A DNA stretch of 64,000 nt, from positions 1-64,000 of the forward strand of contig NZ_FXAN01000039.1 of NCBI RefSeq assembly GCF_900176645.1. The letters run 5' to 3'. The notes under the pieces were generated by a model. It was not told the DNA's origin. It did not search any database and saw nothing but the letters and a program-made list of their open reading frames with translations. This document shows, one piece after another, positions 43,603 to 53,910 of this stretch. This DNA comes from Burkholderia singularis. Lineage in GTDB: Bacteria > Pseudomonadota > Gammaproteobacteria > Burkholderiales > Burkholderiaceae. Position 1 is the first letter of the stretch; every line of letters begins with the position of its first letter. A program made the position numbers and the translations under genes.

Positions 43603-44400
43603 TCAGCGCAGGCCGAGCACGTCCTGCATATCGAAGAAGCCGGCGTCATGACCGGCGAGGAAGCGCGCGGCGCGCAGCGCGCCCTGCGCATACGAGACCC
43701 GGCTCGCCGATTTGTGCGTGATCTCGATGCGCTCGCCGGTGCCGGCGAACAGCACCGTGTGGTCACCGACGATATCGCCGCCGCGAATCGCCGAGAAGCC
43801 GATCGTCGACGGATCGCGCTCGCCCGTCACGCCGTGGCGGCCGTACACCGCGCAATCGGCCAGCGAGCGCCCGAGCGCGCCCGCCACCGCCTCGCCCATC
43901 ATCAGCGCGGTGCCGGACGGCGCATCGACCTTGTGCCGATGATGCGCCTCGACAATCTCGATGTCGTAGCCGTGCGAGAAGTGCTTCGCCGCGAACTCGA
44001 GCAGCTTCAGCGTGACGTTCACGCCGACGCTCATGTTCGCCGAAAACATCACGGCGATCCGCTCGCCCGCCGCGCGAAGCTGCGCCTTCTGCGGTTCGCT
44101 GAAACCCGTGGTGCCGATCACGAGCTTCACGCGGTGGCGCAGCGCCGCCTCGACATGCGCGAGCGTGCCTTCCGGGCGGGTGAAGTCGATCAGATAATCG
44201 GCGTCGGCGAAAACGCGCTCGATATCGTCGGTGAGCGTCACCCCGGTTTGCCTGCCGAGAAACGCGCCCGCATCCTGGCCAAGCTGCTCGGAGCCCACGC
44301 GATCGAGTGCGCCGACGAGCGTGGCGTCGGGCGCGTCGAGCACCGCTTCGATCAGCATCCGGCCCATCCGGCCCGATGCGCCTGCAATCGCAATCTTCAT
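43603..44400 (-). CDS. dapB: 4-hydroxy-tetrahydrodipicolinate reductase
   Basis: Lysine/diaminopimelate pathway reductase, needed for cell-wall cross-links. The 265-residue protein has the nucleotide motif [12 protein letters not shown], the TTGFSEPQ region and the catalytic His/Lys stretch [15 protein letters not shown]. The start is set at 44400 ([10 protein letters not shown]); an ATG three codons earlier is possible. It lies between bamE (73 bp) and exbB. Confidence 0.97.
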   Translation of the reverse strand: MKIAIAGASGRMGRMLIEAVLDAPDATLVGALDRVGSEQLGQDAGAFLGRQTGVTLTDDIERVFADADYLIDFTRPEGTLAHVEAALRHRVKLVIGTTGFSEPQKAQLRAAGERIAVMFSANMSVGVNVTLKLLEFAAKHFSHGYDIEIVEAHHRHKVDAPSGTALMMGEAVAGALGRSLADCAVYGRHGVTGERDPSTIGFSAIRGGDIVGDHTVLFAGTGERIEITHKSASRVSYAQGALRAARFLAGHDAGFFDMQDVLGLR

Positions 44401-44473
44401 GGACGACATGCACTACCTGCTACGAATAAAGAGCGAGCGGCGCATGCCGCCCGGTTTGACTGAAAGGGCCGGC

Positions 44474-45268
44474 TCAGTTGCCCGTTTCCTGCGGACCGAC
44501 GGCCTCGCCCGCGCCCGGCGCGGGCCGCTGCGGCGGACGATGGAACTGGAACTGCGGCTGGATCGCCGGGCTCGCGCCGGGCGGCTGGCCGCCAGGCGTC
44601 GGCGCGCTCGGCGCCGACTGTGCGGACGGACGGAACCGCACGGACGCGCCGCCCTGGCCGGACACCTGCGCGGTCGCCCGGTTTGCCGCGCGCGCGGCCT
44701 GTTCGTTCGCGCCACTGTCCGGCGCCGGCTGCACGGCCGGCGTGCCCGCATCGGCATGCGCCGGCGCGGCGTCCGCAGCCGGCACGGCTGCCGACGACGC
44801 GGTGGCAGCAGCGGCCTGCGACGCGGCCTCGGCCGAGCTGGCGGCGGCCTGCGCCGCCTTTTTCGCCTTCTTGCCCCGCCTGTCGCCGTCGATATCGGCA
44901 AGCAGATCGAGTTCGGACGGCAGATTATCCGCGCCGGTCCAGCTCACGAGCCGATCGTTCGAGAAATTCAGCACGAGGTCGCGCTGCTGGACGACCGAGG
45001 TCGAGCCGCGCTTGAAATAGAACAAATAGTCCCAGCGATCCGCGTGGAACACGTCGGTCAGCAGCGGCGTGCCGAGCAACGCGCGCACCTGGTCGCGCGA
45101 CATGCCGGCCTGCAGTTGCGACGCCATTTCCTGCGACACGAAATTACCCTGGACGACGGTAATCCGATACGGTGTGATGCTTTGCGCGACCCGTTGCGTC
45201 AAGCTGTCATAAGACGAGCAGGCAGCCAATCCGGCGACGGCGACAGCAGCGATGACAGCGCTTCGCAT
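44474..45268 (-). CDS. bamE: outer membrane assembly lipoprotein BamE with long Ala/Pro-rich tail
   Basis: Component of the BAM complex that folds outer-membrane proteins. The signal peptide ends in lipobox GLAAC (Cys17). The SmpA/OmlA domain (about 30-120) shows YRITVVQGNFVSQEMASQLQAGMSRDQVRALLGTPLL and WDYLFYFKRG. The family is usually 100-150 residues; here residues from about 130 to 264 form a low-complexity Ala/Pro/Gln tail that starts with a GKKAKKA basic stretch. Start ATG at 45268. Divergent from fur. Confidence 0.92.
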   Translation of the reverse strand: MRSAVIAAVAVAGLAACSSYDSLTQRVAQSITPYRITVVQGNFVSQEMASQLQAGMSRDQVRALLGTPLLTDVFHADRWDYLFYFKRGSTSVVQQRDLVLNFSNDRLVSWTGADNLPSELDLLADIDGDRRGKKAKKAAQAAASSAEAASQAAAATASSAAVPAADAAPAHADAGTPAVQPAPDSGANEQAARAANRATAQVSGQGGASVRFRPSAQSAPSAPTPGGQPPGASPAIQPQFQFHRPPQRPAPGAGEAVGPQETGN

Positions 45269-45424
45269 GCGGCTCCTCTGAAGTTGCAAAAGAGATCTTG
45301 GAATCATTTCCCTCACCGTGCCGGCCATGGCGCAGGCCGCGCGCGAATAGATGTCGAAGGTGACCTGAATGGCAAAAAGCCGGTACTATTGAAGCCCAGC
45401 ATTGTACTCTAGGGACGCCTAGCC

Positions 45425-45865
45425 ATGACCAATCCGACCGATCTCAAGAATATCGGGCTCAAGGCCACCCTACCGCGCCTCAAAATTCTCGAAATTTTCC
45501 AGCAGAGCCCGGTACGCCATCTGACGGCCGAAGACGTCTATCGCAACCTGCTGCATGAGGAACTCGACATCGGCCTTGCGACCGTCTACCGCGTGCTCAC
45601 CCAGTTCGAGCAAGCGGGCCTGCTGTCGCGCAGCAACTTCGAATCCGGCAAGGCCGTGTTCGAATTGAACGAAGGCTCGCACCACGATCACCTGGTTTGC
45701 CTCGACTGCGGCCGCGTCGAGGAATTCTTCGACGCCGAGATCGAAAGCCGCCAGCAGATGATCGCGAAGGAGCGCGGCTTCAAGCTGCAAGAGCATTCGC
45801 TCGCGATGTACGGTTCGTGCAAAACGGAAAACTGCCCGCACCGCAAGCACGAAGGCAAGCACTGA
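45425..45865 (+). CDS. fur: ferric uptake regulator Fur
   Basis: 146-residue iron-responsive repressor. The DNA-binding part is [52 protein letters not shown]. The metal sites lie in [21 protein letters not shown] and in the C-terminal CKTENCPH. It is divergent from bamE with 156 bp between them and is followed by a terminator. TonB-energising genes exbB-exbD lie 2 kb away, which fits iron uptake control, but I do not see a clear Fur box upstream. Confidence 0.97.
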   Translation: MTNPTDLKNIGLKATLPRLKILEIFQQSPVRHLTAEDVYRNLLHEELDIGLATVYRVLTQFEQAGLLSRSNFESGKAVFELNEGSHHDHLVCLDCGRVEEFFDAEIESRQQMIAKERGFKLQEHSLAMYGSCKTENCPHRKHEGKH

Positions 45866-45913
45866 CGCGGCACCGGCCGCGCTGCGCGTGTTTTCCGCGC
45901 AAGCAGATCGTAT

Positions 45914-45946
45914 AGGCCCGGCGGACGCAAGCCCGACCGGGCCTTT
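45914..45946 (+). terminator. Terminator after fur
   Basis: AGGCCCGG (45914-45921) pairs with CCGGGCCT (45937-45944), followed by TTTGTTC. It lies about 50 bp beyond the fur stop codon. Confidence 0.75.
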
Positions 45947-46385
45947 GTTCGATTGGATGCGACCTGCCCCGCGGGAGTTTGCGTATCGGCGGATTCTGCC
46001 GCCGATGGATCAGGCCGCTTTTTTGCGGATTATCCGCACGCCGTGCCATGCCGGTTGGATGCCGTGCGAATTTCGGCTCGGACCCGGCCAGCCGCCGCGC
46101 GTGAACGCAGCCGCATGTGCCGTGCGCCCGTTCAATTTTCGCGCTCCCGCCCCCGCTCGGCGCAGCCGCTTCCCGGCGTCTCACGCCTGCCGGCCCGCTG
46201 CGCAACTTAAGGGCCGCAGCCTTTCGACGGCCACCGCTGCCGGTCCTGGGGCCGGATGGGCACGCGCAGCGGCCGCCGCCGGACAGGCGGCCCGCGCCAC
46301 CCGAGAACGCGCGCCGTGCGTCTTACGCCGGATTCGCTCCGGCTGATGCACCCGTCAACGCCCGGCACGTGACGGCAAGCAAGCG
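45947..46385. other. 439-bp gap between fur and allA
   Basis: No gene is supported; overlapping open frames in several phases reflect GC bias. I see no repeat, promoter or RNA signature beyond the fur terminator to its left. Confidence 0.4.
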
Positions 46386-46928
46386 CTACGCGACGACACG
46401 CATCCGTTCTCCGTCATCGACCAATCGCCACCGGGCGCCAAGCGAAATTTCGTCGCAATTCGGCTGTTCGCCGCCACGGTCGACCACGATGAAATCGCTT
46501 ACGGCGTCGAGCGCGAGCAGCGGATGGTGCCAGACGCCTTTCGCGTAATTGACGCCCTGGCCGTGCTGCGCGACAAACGCGCGCATCCGTGCCGGGTCGA
46601 ACTCGCCTGCCGGCGCGACGACGAGCAGGTAGCGGGCAACGGCCGCGAGCGGAATGAACGCCTGGCTGCCGAGCGGATGACGCTCCATCATGTCGATCTC
46701 GATCGGCCATGTGCGCGGCTGGGCGCGGAACATGCTGATGAGCGGCCGCCCCTGCGCGTCGCCGACGTCGACCGACGCGAGATCGTGAAAGCGCTCGGTC
46801 GTGCCGCCGTTGATCAGGAAACGGCGCGCGCCGTCGAGTTGGATCACGTCGCCGAACGGCGCGAACGCGTCGCGCGTGAGCGGCTCGACACGCAACGTAT
46901 GCACTTTGTCCATGCGCGCCTGTGTCAT
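46386..46928 (-). CDS. allA: ureidoglycolate lyase
   Basis: Splits ureidoglycolate to glyoxylate and urea, the last step of ureide breakdown. The 180-residue cupin-like protein has [48 protein letters not shown] and FIVVDRGG, all typical of AllA. The ATG at 46928 overlaps the alc stop codon (ATGA), so the two are translationally coupled. Confidence 0.93.
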   Translation of the reverse strand: MTQARMDKVHTLRVEPLTRDAFAPFGDVIQLDGARRFLINGGTTERFHDLASVDVGDAQGRPLISMFRAQPRTWPIEIDMMERHPLGSQAFIPLAAVARYLLVVAPAGEFDPARMRAFVAQHGQGVNYAKGVWHHPLLALDAVSDFIVVDRGGEQPNCDEISLGARWRLVDDGERMRVVA

Positions 46929-47935
46929 GCCAGTTCCCCCCAGATGCGCAGCCGCGATACGCCACCGTCCGGATGAATGTTGAGCCGCACGTGCGTGACG
47001 GAGCCGAGCGCCGCGAGCTGCGTGTCGAACGTGTGAATGCTGTCCATCTTGAGCGGCTGCTCGTCGAGCAGCGCCGGCCAGAACATTGCCTGCGTGACGA
47101 GCGACGCGTCCGTGCCGCCCACGACGCTCGCCGCCTGCAGCGAACAGCGGTCCGGGAAATTGCCCTTGAAGTGCGCCGTATCGATTTCGACCCGGCGAAT
47201 CACGCCCGGGCGCGCCAGTGCGACGATCGCCCAGTCGTTGCCGGGCTCGCGGCGGCGGCGGGTTTCCCAGCCGTCGCCCATGTTCGCGCCGCGCCCCGGC
47301 ATCAGCATCCGCGATGCCGGCCCGAAATGCTCGTTGTTCGCCGCAACCAGATACGCGCCGTTCTCGATTGCCGCAAGATCCAACAGCTCGCCGCGCACCG
47401 CGCGCGTCCAGTCGCGCTGCGGCTGACCATACACGCGCAGCCGCGCGAGCCCGCCGTCCGGATACAGATTCACGCGCAGGTGCGTGTACGGCCGCGGATC
47501 GCTCACCGCGACGTAGTGATGCTGATTGCCCTGCAACGTCGTCGCGGGCACGAGCGTGTGCCAGTCGGCATGATCGGACGGCGTTTCGCCGTCCGACACG
47601 CACGCCTCGATCGACGCGGCCGGCGGGAAATTGCCGGTGAAGTGGCTCGTATCGAGATCGACGCCGTACACGACGCCCGGCCGCGCAAGCTTGATTACAC
47701 AGAAATCGTGGCCCGTCGTGCGCTTGCGGCGCGTCTCCCAGCCGTCCATCCATTTACCGTGATCGTCGTATTTGCCGGGGATGAACACGGCCGGCTCGGG
47801 ATCGAGCATTCGCTCCTTCGGTGCGAAAAATTCGTCGCTCGCGAAAAGCGCCTTCGCGCCCAGGCGCGGATCGGCGAGATTCATGTAGCGGCGCGTGAAA
47901 GCGGGCGCGTTCGGATCGAGAATCGGGGCGGCCAT
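46925..47935 (-). CDS. alc: allantoicase
   Basis: Converts allantoate to ureidoglycolate and urea. The 336-residue protein consists of two copies of the allantoicase domain. Each copy has a [16 protein letters not shown] motif and a [22 protein letters not shown] motif (first near 65-105, second near 220-260). Start ATG at 47935. It precedes allA and follows dctA on the minus strand. Allantoinase is not in the window. Confidence 0.95.
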   Translation of the reverse strand: MAAPILDPNAPAFTRRYMNLADPRLGAKALFASDEFFAPKERMLDPEPAVFIPGKYDDHGKWMDGWETRRKRTTGHDFCVIKLARPGVVYGVDLDTSHFTGNFPPAASIEACVSDGETPSDHADWHTLVPATTLQGNQHHYVAVSDPRPYTHLRVNLYPDGGLARLRVYGQPQRDWTRAVRGELLDLAAIENGAYLVAANNEHFGPASRMLMPGRGANMGDGWETRRRREPGNDWAIVALARPGVIRRVEIDTAHFKGNFPDRCSLQAASVVGGTDASLVTQAMFWPALLDEQPLKMDSIHTFDTQLAALGSVTHVRLNIHPDGGVSRLRIWGELA

Positions 47936-48031
47936 GTCGTCTCCTGTCTTTGTTCGGCGGTTTGTCCATTCAAGCGAAGCGGCGGCGCGCAAACCACGAG
48001 GCGCGCCGCCGCCATGTCGGGCAGCGCGGCG

Positions 48032-49354
48032 TCAGAGCGCGGGCGCGTTGCCCTGCGCGATCGCGCCATCCGGCTGGTCGTCGCCCGATGGCACATAGCG
48101 CAGTTCGTCATTCAGCACGCGCGTGGCGCGCGCCTTGTCGATATCGTGCTCCCATACCGCGACGACGATCGTTGCAACGCAGTTGCCGAGCAGATTCGTC
48201 AACGCCCGCGCGATACCGACAAACCAGTCGACCGGCAAAATCAGCACGAGGCCGAGCACCGGCAGCGCCGGAATCGCCGACAGCGTCGCGGCGAGAATCA
48301 CGATCGCCGAGCCGGGAATGCCGTGCGCGCCCTTCGACGTGAGCAGCGACACGAGCAGCACGACGATCAGGTCATGCGTCGACAGCGGCGTGTTGGTCGC
48401 CTGCGCGATGAACAGCACGGCGAGCGTCAGGTAAATCGAGAAGCCGTCGAGGTTGAACGAATAGCCGGTCGGGATCACGAGGCCGACCGTCGAATCCTTG
48501 ACGCCCAGCCATTCGAGCTTGCGCATCACCTGCGGCAGCACCGCGTCGGACGACGCGGTGCCGAGCACGATCAGCAGTTCCTCGCGCAGATAGCGGATCA
48601 GCTTGAATACCGAGAAGCCCGCGAGCCGCATCACCGCGCCGAGCACGATCGCGACGAACGCCACGCAACTCGCGTAGAACACGATCACGAGCAAGCCGAG
48701 CTGCTTGAGCGACGCGACGCCGTACTTGCCGGTCGTGAACGCGATTGCGCCGAGCACGCCGAGCGGCGCGAGCTTGATGATGAAACCCATCACGCGAAAG
48801 CATACGTGCGCGAACTCGTCGATCAGCACGTTCACATGCCTGGCCTTATCGCCGAGCAGCGAGAGCGCCGAGCCGAACAGCACCGAAAACACCAGGATTT
48901 GCAGGATGTCGCCCTTGGCGAACGCATCGAACGCGGTGTCGGGGATGATCTTCAACAGGTAGCCCGCCGTGTCCTTCAGGCTCTGCGCGTTCTTCGCATA
49001 ATCGGCGAGCGACGCGGGATCGAGCGAGTGCAGATCGATGTTCATCCCCGCGCCCGGCTTCGTCACGAACGCGAGCACCAGGCCGATCGCGAGCGCGAGC
49101 GTCGTCATCACTTCGAAATAGACGACCGCTTTCAGCCCGACGCGGCCGACTTTCCTCAAATCGCCCGCGTTCGCGATGCCGTGCACGACGACGCAAAACA
49201 CGATCGGCCCGATCACCATCTTGATGAGCTTGAGAAATCCGTCGCCGAACGGCCGCAGCGACTGCGCGAAATGCGGGAACAACGCACCGAGCGCGACGCC
49301 GATCAACAGCGCGACGACCACCCGGCCAAACAGCGAATTAAGGAACTTCGACAC
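48032..49354 (-). CDS. dctA: DctA-type dicarboxylate/amino acid:cation symporter
   Basis: 440-residue DAACS-family carrier with multiple membrane segments. Signatures are KMVIGPIVFCVVVHGIA, the reentrant serine-rich stretch GTASSDAVLPQVMRKLE, the family motif VIPTGYSFNLDGFSIYLTLAVLFIAQA and SKGAHGIPGSAIVILA. DctA imports succinate, fumarate and malate. Its place upstream of the ureide genes alc-allA, sharing a regulator site with the GntR gene, leaves open that it serves a related carboxylate here. Strong promoter at 49445-49473. Confidence 0.9.
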   Translation of the reverse strand: MSKFLNSLFGRVVVALLIGVALGALFPHFAQSLRPFGDGFLKLIKMVIGPIVFCVVVHGIANAGDLRKVGRVGLKAVVYFEVMTTLALAIGLVLAFVTKPGAGMNIDLHSLDPASLADYAKNAQSLKDTAGYLLKIIPDTAFDAFAKGDILQILVFSVLFGSALSLLGDKARHVNVLIDEFAHVCFRVMGFIIKLAPLGVLGAIAFTTGKYGVASLKQLGLLVIVFYASCVAFVAIVLGAVMRLAGFSVFKLIRYLREELLIVLGTASSDAVLPQVMRKLEWLGVKDSTVGLVIPTGYSFNLDGFSIYLTLAVLFIAQATNTPLSTHDLIVVLLVSLLTSKGAHGIPGSAIVILAATLSAIPALPVLGLVLILPVDWFVGIARALTNLLGNCVATIVVAVWEHDIDKARATRVLNDELRYVPSGDDQPDGAIAQGNAPAL

Positions 49355-49416
49355 GGCGCTCTCCCATCACGGCAGTTGCGGATAAGTGGCGGACCGATGC
49401 CGATTCATCTGTTCAT

Positions 49417-49473
49417 ACTGGTCCGACCAGTGCTGTTATCGATGATAGTAGGAAGCCGATATAGTCGCGTCAA
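49417..49473 (-). promoter_or_regulatory. dctA promoter with downstream GntR/FadR operator
   Basis: On the minus strand: -35 TTGACG (49473-49468), 17-bp spacer and -10 TACTAT (49450-49445), with a predicted start near 49438. Directly after it lies the palindrome ACTGGTCCGACCAGT (49417-49431). The core TGGTC-N-GACCA fits FadR-subfamily operators (TGGTNNxACCA). The position just after the start predicts repression by blocking RNA polymerase. Confidence 0.8.
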
Positions 49474-49593
49474 GCACACAAAAATAGGGATTTCCCCGTG
49501 ATTTTCCACACCGCGCCGGCGGGCAGCCGCACATCGGAAAAGCGCCGGATCATCGCTTTTCCGATGCTGCGGCGCATGGTCTGAACGACGGTT

Positions 49594-49612
49594 TACAATA
49601 CTGGTCAGACCG
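49594..49612 (+). promoter_or_regulatory. second GntR/FadR-type operator before the regulator gene
   Basis: ACTGGTCAGACCG (49600-49612) matches the dctA operator in 11 of 13 positions, directly after a -10-like TACAAT (49594-49599) and about 30 bp before the regulator start codon. It suggests that the regulator controls itself and dctA. Confidence 0.7.
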
Positions 49613-49641
49613 CATAATCGCCGCCACATCCGACGAAATCG

Positions 49642-50334
49642 ATGAAGAACGTTCCGCACACCGTTACCGACGCCGCCATCGCCACGATCCGCGAGCGGAT
49701 CGAGACCGGGTTCTATCCCGTCGGCAGTCTGCTGCCTGCGCAACGTCAGTTATCCGAAGAACTGGAGATCAGCCGCGCGTCGTTGCGCGAAGCGTTGTCG
49801 ACACTCGAAGCGCTCGGCCTGCTGCGCATCCGCCCCGGCAAAGGCGTGTATGTCGAGCGCGCGCAGGCAAACGCCGCGCATGCATGGCGCTTTGCCGAGC
49901 AGTCGTCACTGCCCGATACGTACCAGATGCGTTACGCGCTCGAAGGTTTCGCGGCGCGCATGGCCGCGCTCGCGGTCATCGACGCGGATCTCGAATGGTT
50001 CGAGACGAACGTTGCCGCGCTGCACGAAGCGCTCGCGAATGACGAGCTTGACGACGCGGCGCAACTCGATTTCGACTTTCATATGCGCATCGTCAGTCTT
50101 GCCGGCAACGCGGCGATCGAATCGATCCTGCGCGGCAGCGCGGACATCATGAAAGAAAGCCAGCGGATGCCGTTCTATCGGCGCGAGTTCGTGCTGTCGA
50201 CCTATCACGAGCATCGCGCGATTCTCGATGCGCTGATCGCGAAAGATTCCGCCGCGGCCGGCGCGGCAATCGAAGCGCATATCGCGAATGCCGCGCAACG
50301 GGCCGGCGTGTTCTTCCCGACGCCGAAAGGGTAA
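49642..50334 (+). CDS. GntR family (FadR subfamily) transcriptional regulator
   Basis: 230-residue regulator. Winged HTH at about 10-70 (IATIRERIETGFYPVGSLLPAQRQLSEELEISRASLREALSTLEALGLLRIRPGKGVYV) and an FCD effector domain at about 90-220 with metal-ligand type DFDFHMRIVSLAGN and STYHEHRAILDAL. Divergent from dctA. Two matching palindromes at the two promoters make it the likely local repressor of dctA and perhaps alc-allA. The effector is unknown. Confidence 0.9.
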   Translation: MKNVPHTVTDAAIATIRERIETGFYPVGSLLPAQRQLSEELEISRASLREALSTLEALGLLRIRPGKGVYVERAQANAAHAWRFAEQSSLPDTYQMRYALEGFAARMAALAVIDADLEWFETNVAALHEALANDELDDAAQLDFDFHMRIVSLAGNAAIESILRGSADIMKESQRMPFYRREFVLSTYHEHRAILDALIAKDSAAAGAAIEAHIANAAQRAGVFFPTPKG

Positions 50335-50372
50335 CGGGATGCGATGCACGCGGCTCCTCGGGCGGCGCGTAT

Positions 50373-50406
50373 AAAAAAAACGCGCCGGCGATATCCGCCG
50401 GCGCGT
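50373..50406. terminator. Terminator between the GntR gene and gapA
   Basis: ACGCGCCGGCG (50380-50390) pairs with CGCCGGCGCGT (50396-50406) around a 5-nt loop. On the minus strand it is followed by eight T, so it mainly ends gapA transcription; it may also serve the convergent GntR gene. Confidence 0.85.
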
Positions 50407-50473
50407 GCCCGATCATTGCCGCTTGCGCGCGCCGCCGCCTTGCCAACTCCAGCGGCGCGGCAAGCCCGGCTGC

Positions 50474-51484
50474 TTACTTCGCGTTCGCGAGCGCGACCGC
50501 CGTATCAAGCATCCGGTTCGAGAAGCCCCACTCGTTGTCGTACCAGCTCGACACCTTGACGAGACGGCCCGACACCTTGGTCAGCGTCGCGTCGAACGTC
50601 GACGAAGCCGGGTTGTGGTTGAAGTCGATCGACACGAGCGGCGCGGCGTTGTAGCCGAGAATGCCCTTCAGCGCGCCTTCCGACGCTTCCTTCATGATCG
50701 CGTTGACTTCGTCGACCGTCGTATCGCGCTTCGCGATGAACGACAGATCGACGATCGACACGTTGATGGTCGGCACGCGGATCGCATAGCCGTCGAGCTT
50801 GCCGTTCAATTCCGGCAATACGAGGCCGACAGCGGCGGCCGCGCCCGTCTTCGTCGGAATCTGGCTGTGCGTCGCCGAGCGCGCACGACGCAGATCTTCG
50901 TGATACACGTCGGTCAGCACCTGGTCGTTCGTATAGGCGTGGATCGTCGTCATCAGGCCGGTTTCGACGCCGATCTTGTCGTTCAGCGGCTTGACGAGCG
51001 GCGCGAGGCAGTTCGTCGTGCACGATGCGTTCGAGATCACCGTATGCTCGGCCTTCAGCACGTTGTGGTTCACGCCGTAGACGATCGTCGCGTCGACGTC
51101 CTTGCCGCCCGGCGCCGAGATGATCACCTTCTTCGCACCGCCCTTCAGGTGCGCGCTCGCCTTTTCCTTCGTCGTGAAGAAGCCCGTGCACTCCAGCACG
51201 ACGTCGACGCCCAGCTCGCCCCACGGCAATTCGGCCGGGTTGCGGTTCGCGAGCACGCGGATCTTGTCGCCGTTGACGACGAGATAATCGCCGTCGACCG
51301 ACACTTCTCCCGGGAAGCGGCCGTGCGCGGTGTCGTATTGCGTGAGGTGCGCGTTGGTCTTCGCATCGCCCAGATCGTTGATCGCGACGATCTCGAGGTC
51401 GTGCTTCTTGCCGTTTTCATAGAACGCGCGCAGCGTGTTGCGGCCGATGCGGCCGTATCCGTTGATGGCAACGCGAATCGTCAT
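50474..51484 (-). CDS. gapA: glyceraldehyde-3-phosphate dehydrogenase, type I
   Basis: 336-residue glycolytic enzyme. NAD-binding start [20 protein letters not shown], active-site [12 protein letters not shown], and substrate segments [26 protein letters not shown]. The ATG at 51484 has an AGGAGATAGAC ribosome site region just upstream. It follows tkt by 83 bp on the same strand, pairing two enzymes that share glyceraldehyde-3-phosphate. Confidence 0.97.
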   Translation of the reverse strand: MTIRVAINGYGRIGRNTLRAFYENGKKHDLEIVAINDLGDAKTNAHLTQYDTAHGRFPGEVSVDGDYLVVNGDKIRVLANRNPAELPWGELGVDVVLECTGFFTTKEKASAHLKGGAKKVIISAPGGKDVDATIVYGVNHNVLKAEHTVISNASCTTNCLAPLVKPLNDKIGVETGLMTTIHAYTNDQVLTDVYHEDLRRARSATHSQIPTKTGAAAAVGLVLPELNGKLDGYAIRVPTINVSIVDLSFIAKRDTTVDEVNAIMKEASEGALKGILGYNAAPLVSIDFNHNPASSTFDATLTKVSGRLVKVSSWYDNEWGFSNRMLDTAVALANAK

Positions 51485-51567
51485 GTCTATCTCCTGATGG
51501 CTGAAAAAATTCGTTTCGTGCAGCTTCACGGCGTGACGCGCGGTGCAGCGCGCGTCACGCGTCGCAT

Positions 51568-53595
51568 TTAGGCGAGAACGGCCTTCACGGTCTCGACGAC
51601 GTGCTCGACGGTGAAGCCGAAGTGCTTGAACAGCACGCCGGCCGGCGCCGATTCACCGAACGTGTCGATCCCGACGACGCCGCCTTCGAGGCCGACGTAC
51701 TTGCGCCAGAAGCTCGTCACCCCCGCTTCGATCGCGACGCGGCGCACGCCCTGCGGCAGCACGCGCTCGCGGTACTCGGCGTCCTGCCGGTCGAACACGG
51801 TCGTCGCCGGCATCGATACCACGCGCGCCGCGATCCCCTGCTGCGCGAGCGGCTCGACTGCCTTCATCGCAAGCTCGACCTCGGAGCCCGTCGCGATCAG
51901 GATGATCTTGCGCGCGACGATCTCTTCATTCCAGTCGCGCAGCACGTAGCCGCCCTTGTCGATGTTCGCGATCTGCGCGTCGCTGCGCGCATTGAACGCG
52001 AGGTTCTGGCGGCTGAAGATCAGGCTCGACGGACGATCCGCCGCGATCGCATGGGTCCACGCGACAGCCGTTTCGACCGTATCGGCCGGACGCCAGACGT
52101 CGTGGTTCGGGATCAGCCGCAGGCTCGCGACCTGCTCGATCGACTGGTGCGTCGGGCCGTCTTCGCCCAGGCCGATCGAATCGTGCGTGAACACGAAGAT
52201 CGACGGCACCTTCATCAGCGACGCGACGCGCAGCGCGTTGCGGCTGTAGTCGGAAAACGTCAGGAAGGTGCCGCCGAACGGCTTGTAGCCGCCGTGCAGC
52301 GCAAGGCCGTTGAGCGCCGCGCTCATGCCGAACTCGCGCACGCCGTAATTGATGTGGTTGCCCCACTGGATGCCCGGGCCGTCCTGATTCGCGCGCACCG
52401 GCTTGGACGCCTTCCAGTTGGTCAAATTCGAGCCCGTCAGATCGGCCGAGCCGCCGAGCAATTCCGGCAGCACGGCCGCGAGACCTTCGATCGCCTGCTG
52501 CGACGCCTTGCGCGTGGCGACCGTCTCGGCGCGCTCGTTCGCGCCGGCGATGATGGCCGCCGCCTTCTGCGCCCAGTCGGCAGGCAGCTTGCCGGCGGTG
52601 CGGCGCTCGAATTCGGCCGCTTCCTGCGGGTATTTCGCGCGATATTGCGCGAACGTCGCGTTCCAGTCGCCTTCGCGGCGCTTGCCGGCTTCCTTCGCAT
52701 CCCATGCCGCATAGACTTCCTGCGGAATCACGAATGGCGGCCATGTCCAGCCGAGCGCCTCGCGCGTCTTCGCGATTTCTTCGGCGCCGAGCGGCGCGCC
52801 GTGCACGTCGTGGCCGCCCGCCTTTGTCGCCGCGCCCTTGCCGATCGTCGTCCGGCAACAGATGAGGGTGGGCTTGTCGGATTGCTTCGCCTGCGCGATC
52901 GCCGCGTCCACCGCGTCGACGTCGTGACCGTTCACGTTGCGGATCACGTTCCAGCCGTATGCTTCGAAACGCTTCGGCGTGTCGTCGTGGAACCAGTTGA
53001 CGACGTCGCCGTCGATCGAGATGCCGTTGTCGTCGTACAGCGCGATCAGCTTGTTCAGCTTCAGCGTACCCGCCAGCGAGCACGCCTCGTGCGAGATGCC
53101 TTCCATCAGGCAGCCGTCGCCGACGAACACGTAAGTATGATGGTCGACGATCTTCGCGTCGGGCTTGTTGAATTCGTCCGCGAGCAGCGCCTCGGCGAGC
53201 GCCATCCCAACCGAATTCGCGAGGCCCTGGCCGAGCGGGCCCGTCGTCGTCTCGACGCCCGGCGTGATCCCGTATTCGGGATGGCCCGGCGTCTTCGAAT
53301 GCAGTTGCCGGAATTGCTTCAGCTCGTCGATCGGCAGATCGTAGCCCGTCAGATGCAGCAGCGAATACAGCAGCATCGAGCCATGGCCGTTCGACAGCAC
53401 GAAGCGGTCACGGTCGGCCCAGTGCGGATTCGCCGGATTATGCTTCAGATGGCGGGCCCACAGCGCGACGCCGATTTCGGCCATGCCCATCGGCATGCCG
53501 GGGTGGCCGGAATTCGCTTGCTGAACGGCGTCCATCGCGAGCGCACGGATCGCGTTGGCCATCAAAGTGGGAGAGGCGGGAGACGAAGTCGTCAT
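51568..53595 (-). CDS. tkt: transketolase
   Basis: 675-residue thiamine-diphosphate enzyme of the pentose phosphate and Calvin pathways. Hallmarks are [19 protein letters not shown], the ThDP motif [13 protein letters not shown]...[25 protein letters not shown] and [13 protein letters not shown] in the pyrimidine domain, plus a C-terminal domain from about 540. Start ATG at 53595 ([22 protein letters not shown]). Upstream of gapA. Confidence 0.97.
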   Translation of the reverse strand: MTTSSPASPTLMANAIRALAMDAVQQANSGHPGMPMGMAEIGVALWARHLKHNPANPHWADRDRFVLSNGHGSMLLYSLLHLTGYDLPIDELKQFRQLHSKTPGHPEYGITPGVETTTGPLGQGLANSVGMALAEALLADEFNKPDAKIVDHHTYVFVGDGCLMEGISHEACSLAGTLKLNKLIALYDDNGISIDGDVVNWFHDDTPKRFEAYGWNVIRNVNGHDVDAVDAAIAQAKQSDKPTLICCRTTIGKGAATKAGGHDVHGAPLGAEEIAKTREALGWTWPPFVIPQEVYAAWDAKEAGKRREGDWNATFAQYRAKYPQEAAEFERRTAGKLPADWAQKAAAIIAGANERAETVATRKASQQAIEGLAAVLPELLGGSADLTGSNLTNWKASKPVRANQDGPGIQWGNHINYGVREFGMSAALNGLALHGGYKPFGGTFLTFSDYSRNALRVASLMKVPSIFVFTHDSIGLGEDGPTHQSIEQVASLRLIPNHDVWRPADTVETAVAWTHAIAADRPSSLIFSRQNLAFNARSDAQIANIDKGGYVLRDWNEEIVARKIILIATGSEVELAMKAVEPLAQQGIAARVVSMPATTVFDRQDAEYRERVLPQGVRRVAIEAGVTSFWRKYVGLEGGVVGIDTFGESAPAGVLFKHFGFTVEHVVETVKAVLA

Positions 53596-53910
53596 GTCGA
53601 GTCCGGAAAACGAGTCGAGAAAACCTGTGGCGCGCGGCATCCGGCAACTCGCTGGCCGACCGTTCCCGGCGCGCAGTACGGCGCCGACAGGACGCGGGGC
53701 GGACGAGCAAACGGACAAGGCTGCAAAGCGGGCAGCCCTGCAAACAGCTCCGCCGCTATGGAGCCTGTCATTCTAACAGATGACCTGCCGCAAGCTCGGC
53801 CGCAACGAGCCGCCTGGCGCGGTTTCCGTCAAGCCGATGCGGGCTGCGATTCCGGTCCGCGCGCCGGCCTTCTATAATTCTGACCATCCCCCGCTTCGCC
53901 GCCCGCCACC

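Noticed and set aside
46922-49501. 859-codon plus-strand open frame across alc and dctA
   Set aside because: It is antisense to two well-recognised genes. Its product is an Arg/His/Glu-rich mixture with no family features, and long antisense frames are expected at this GC content.
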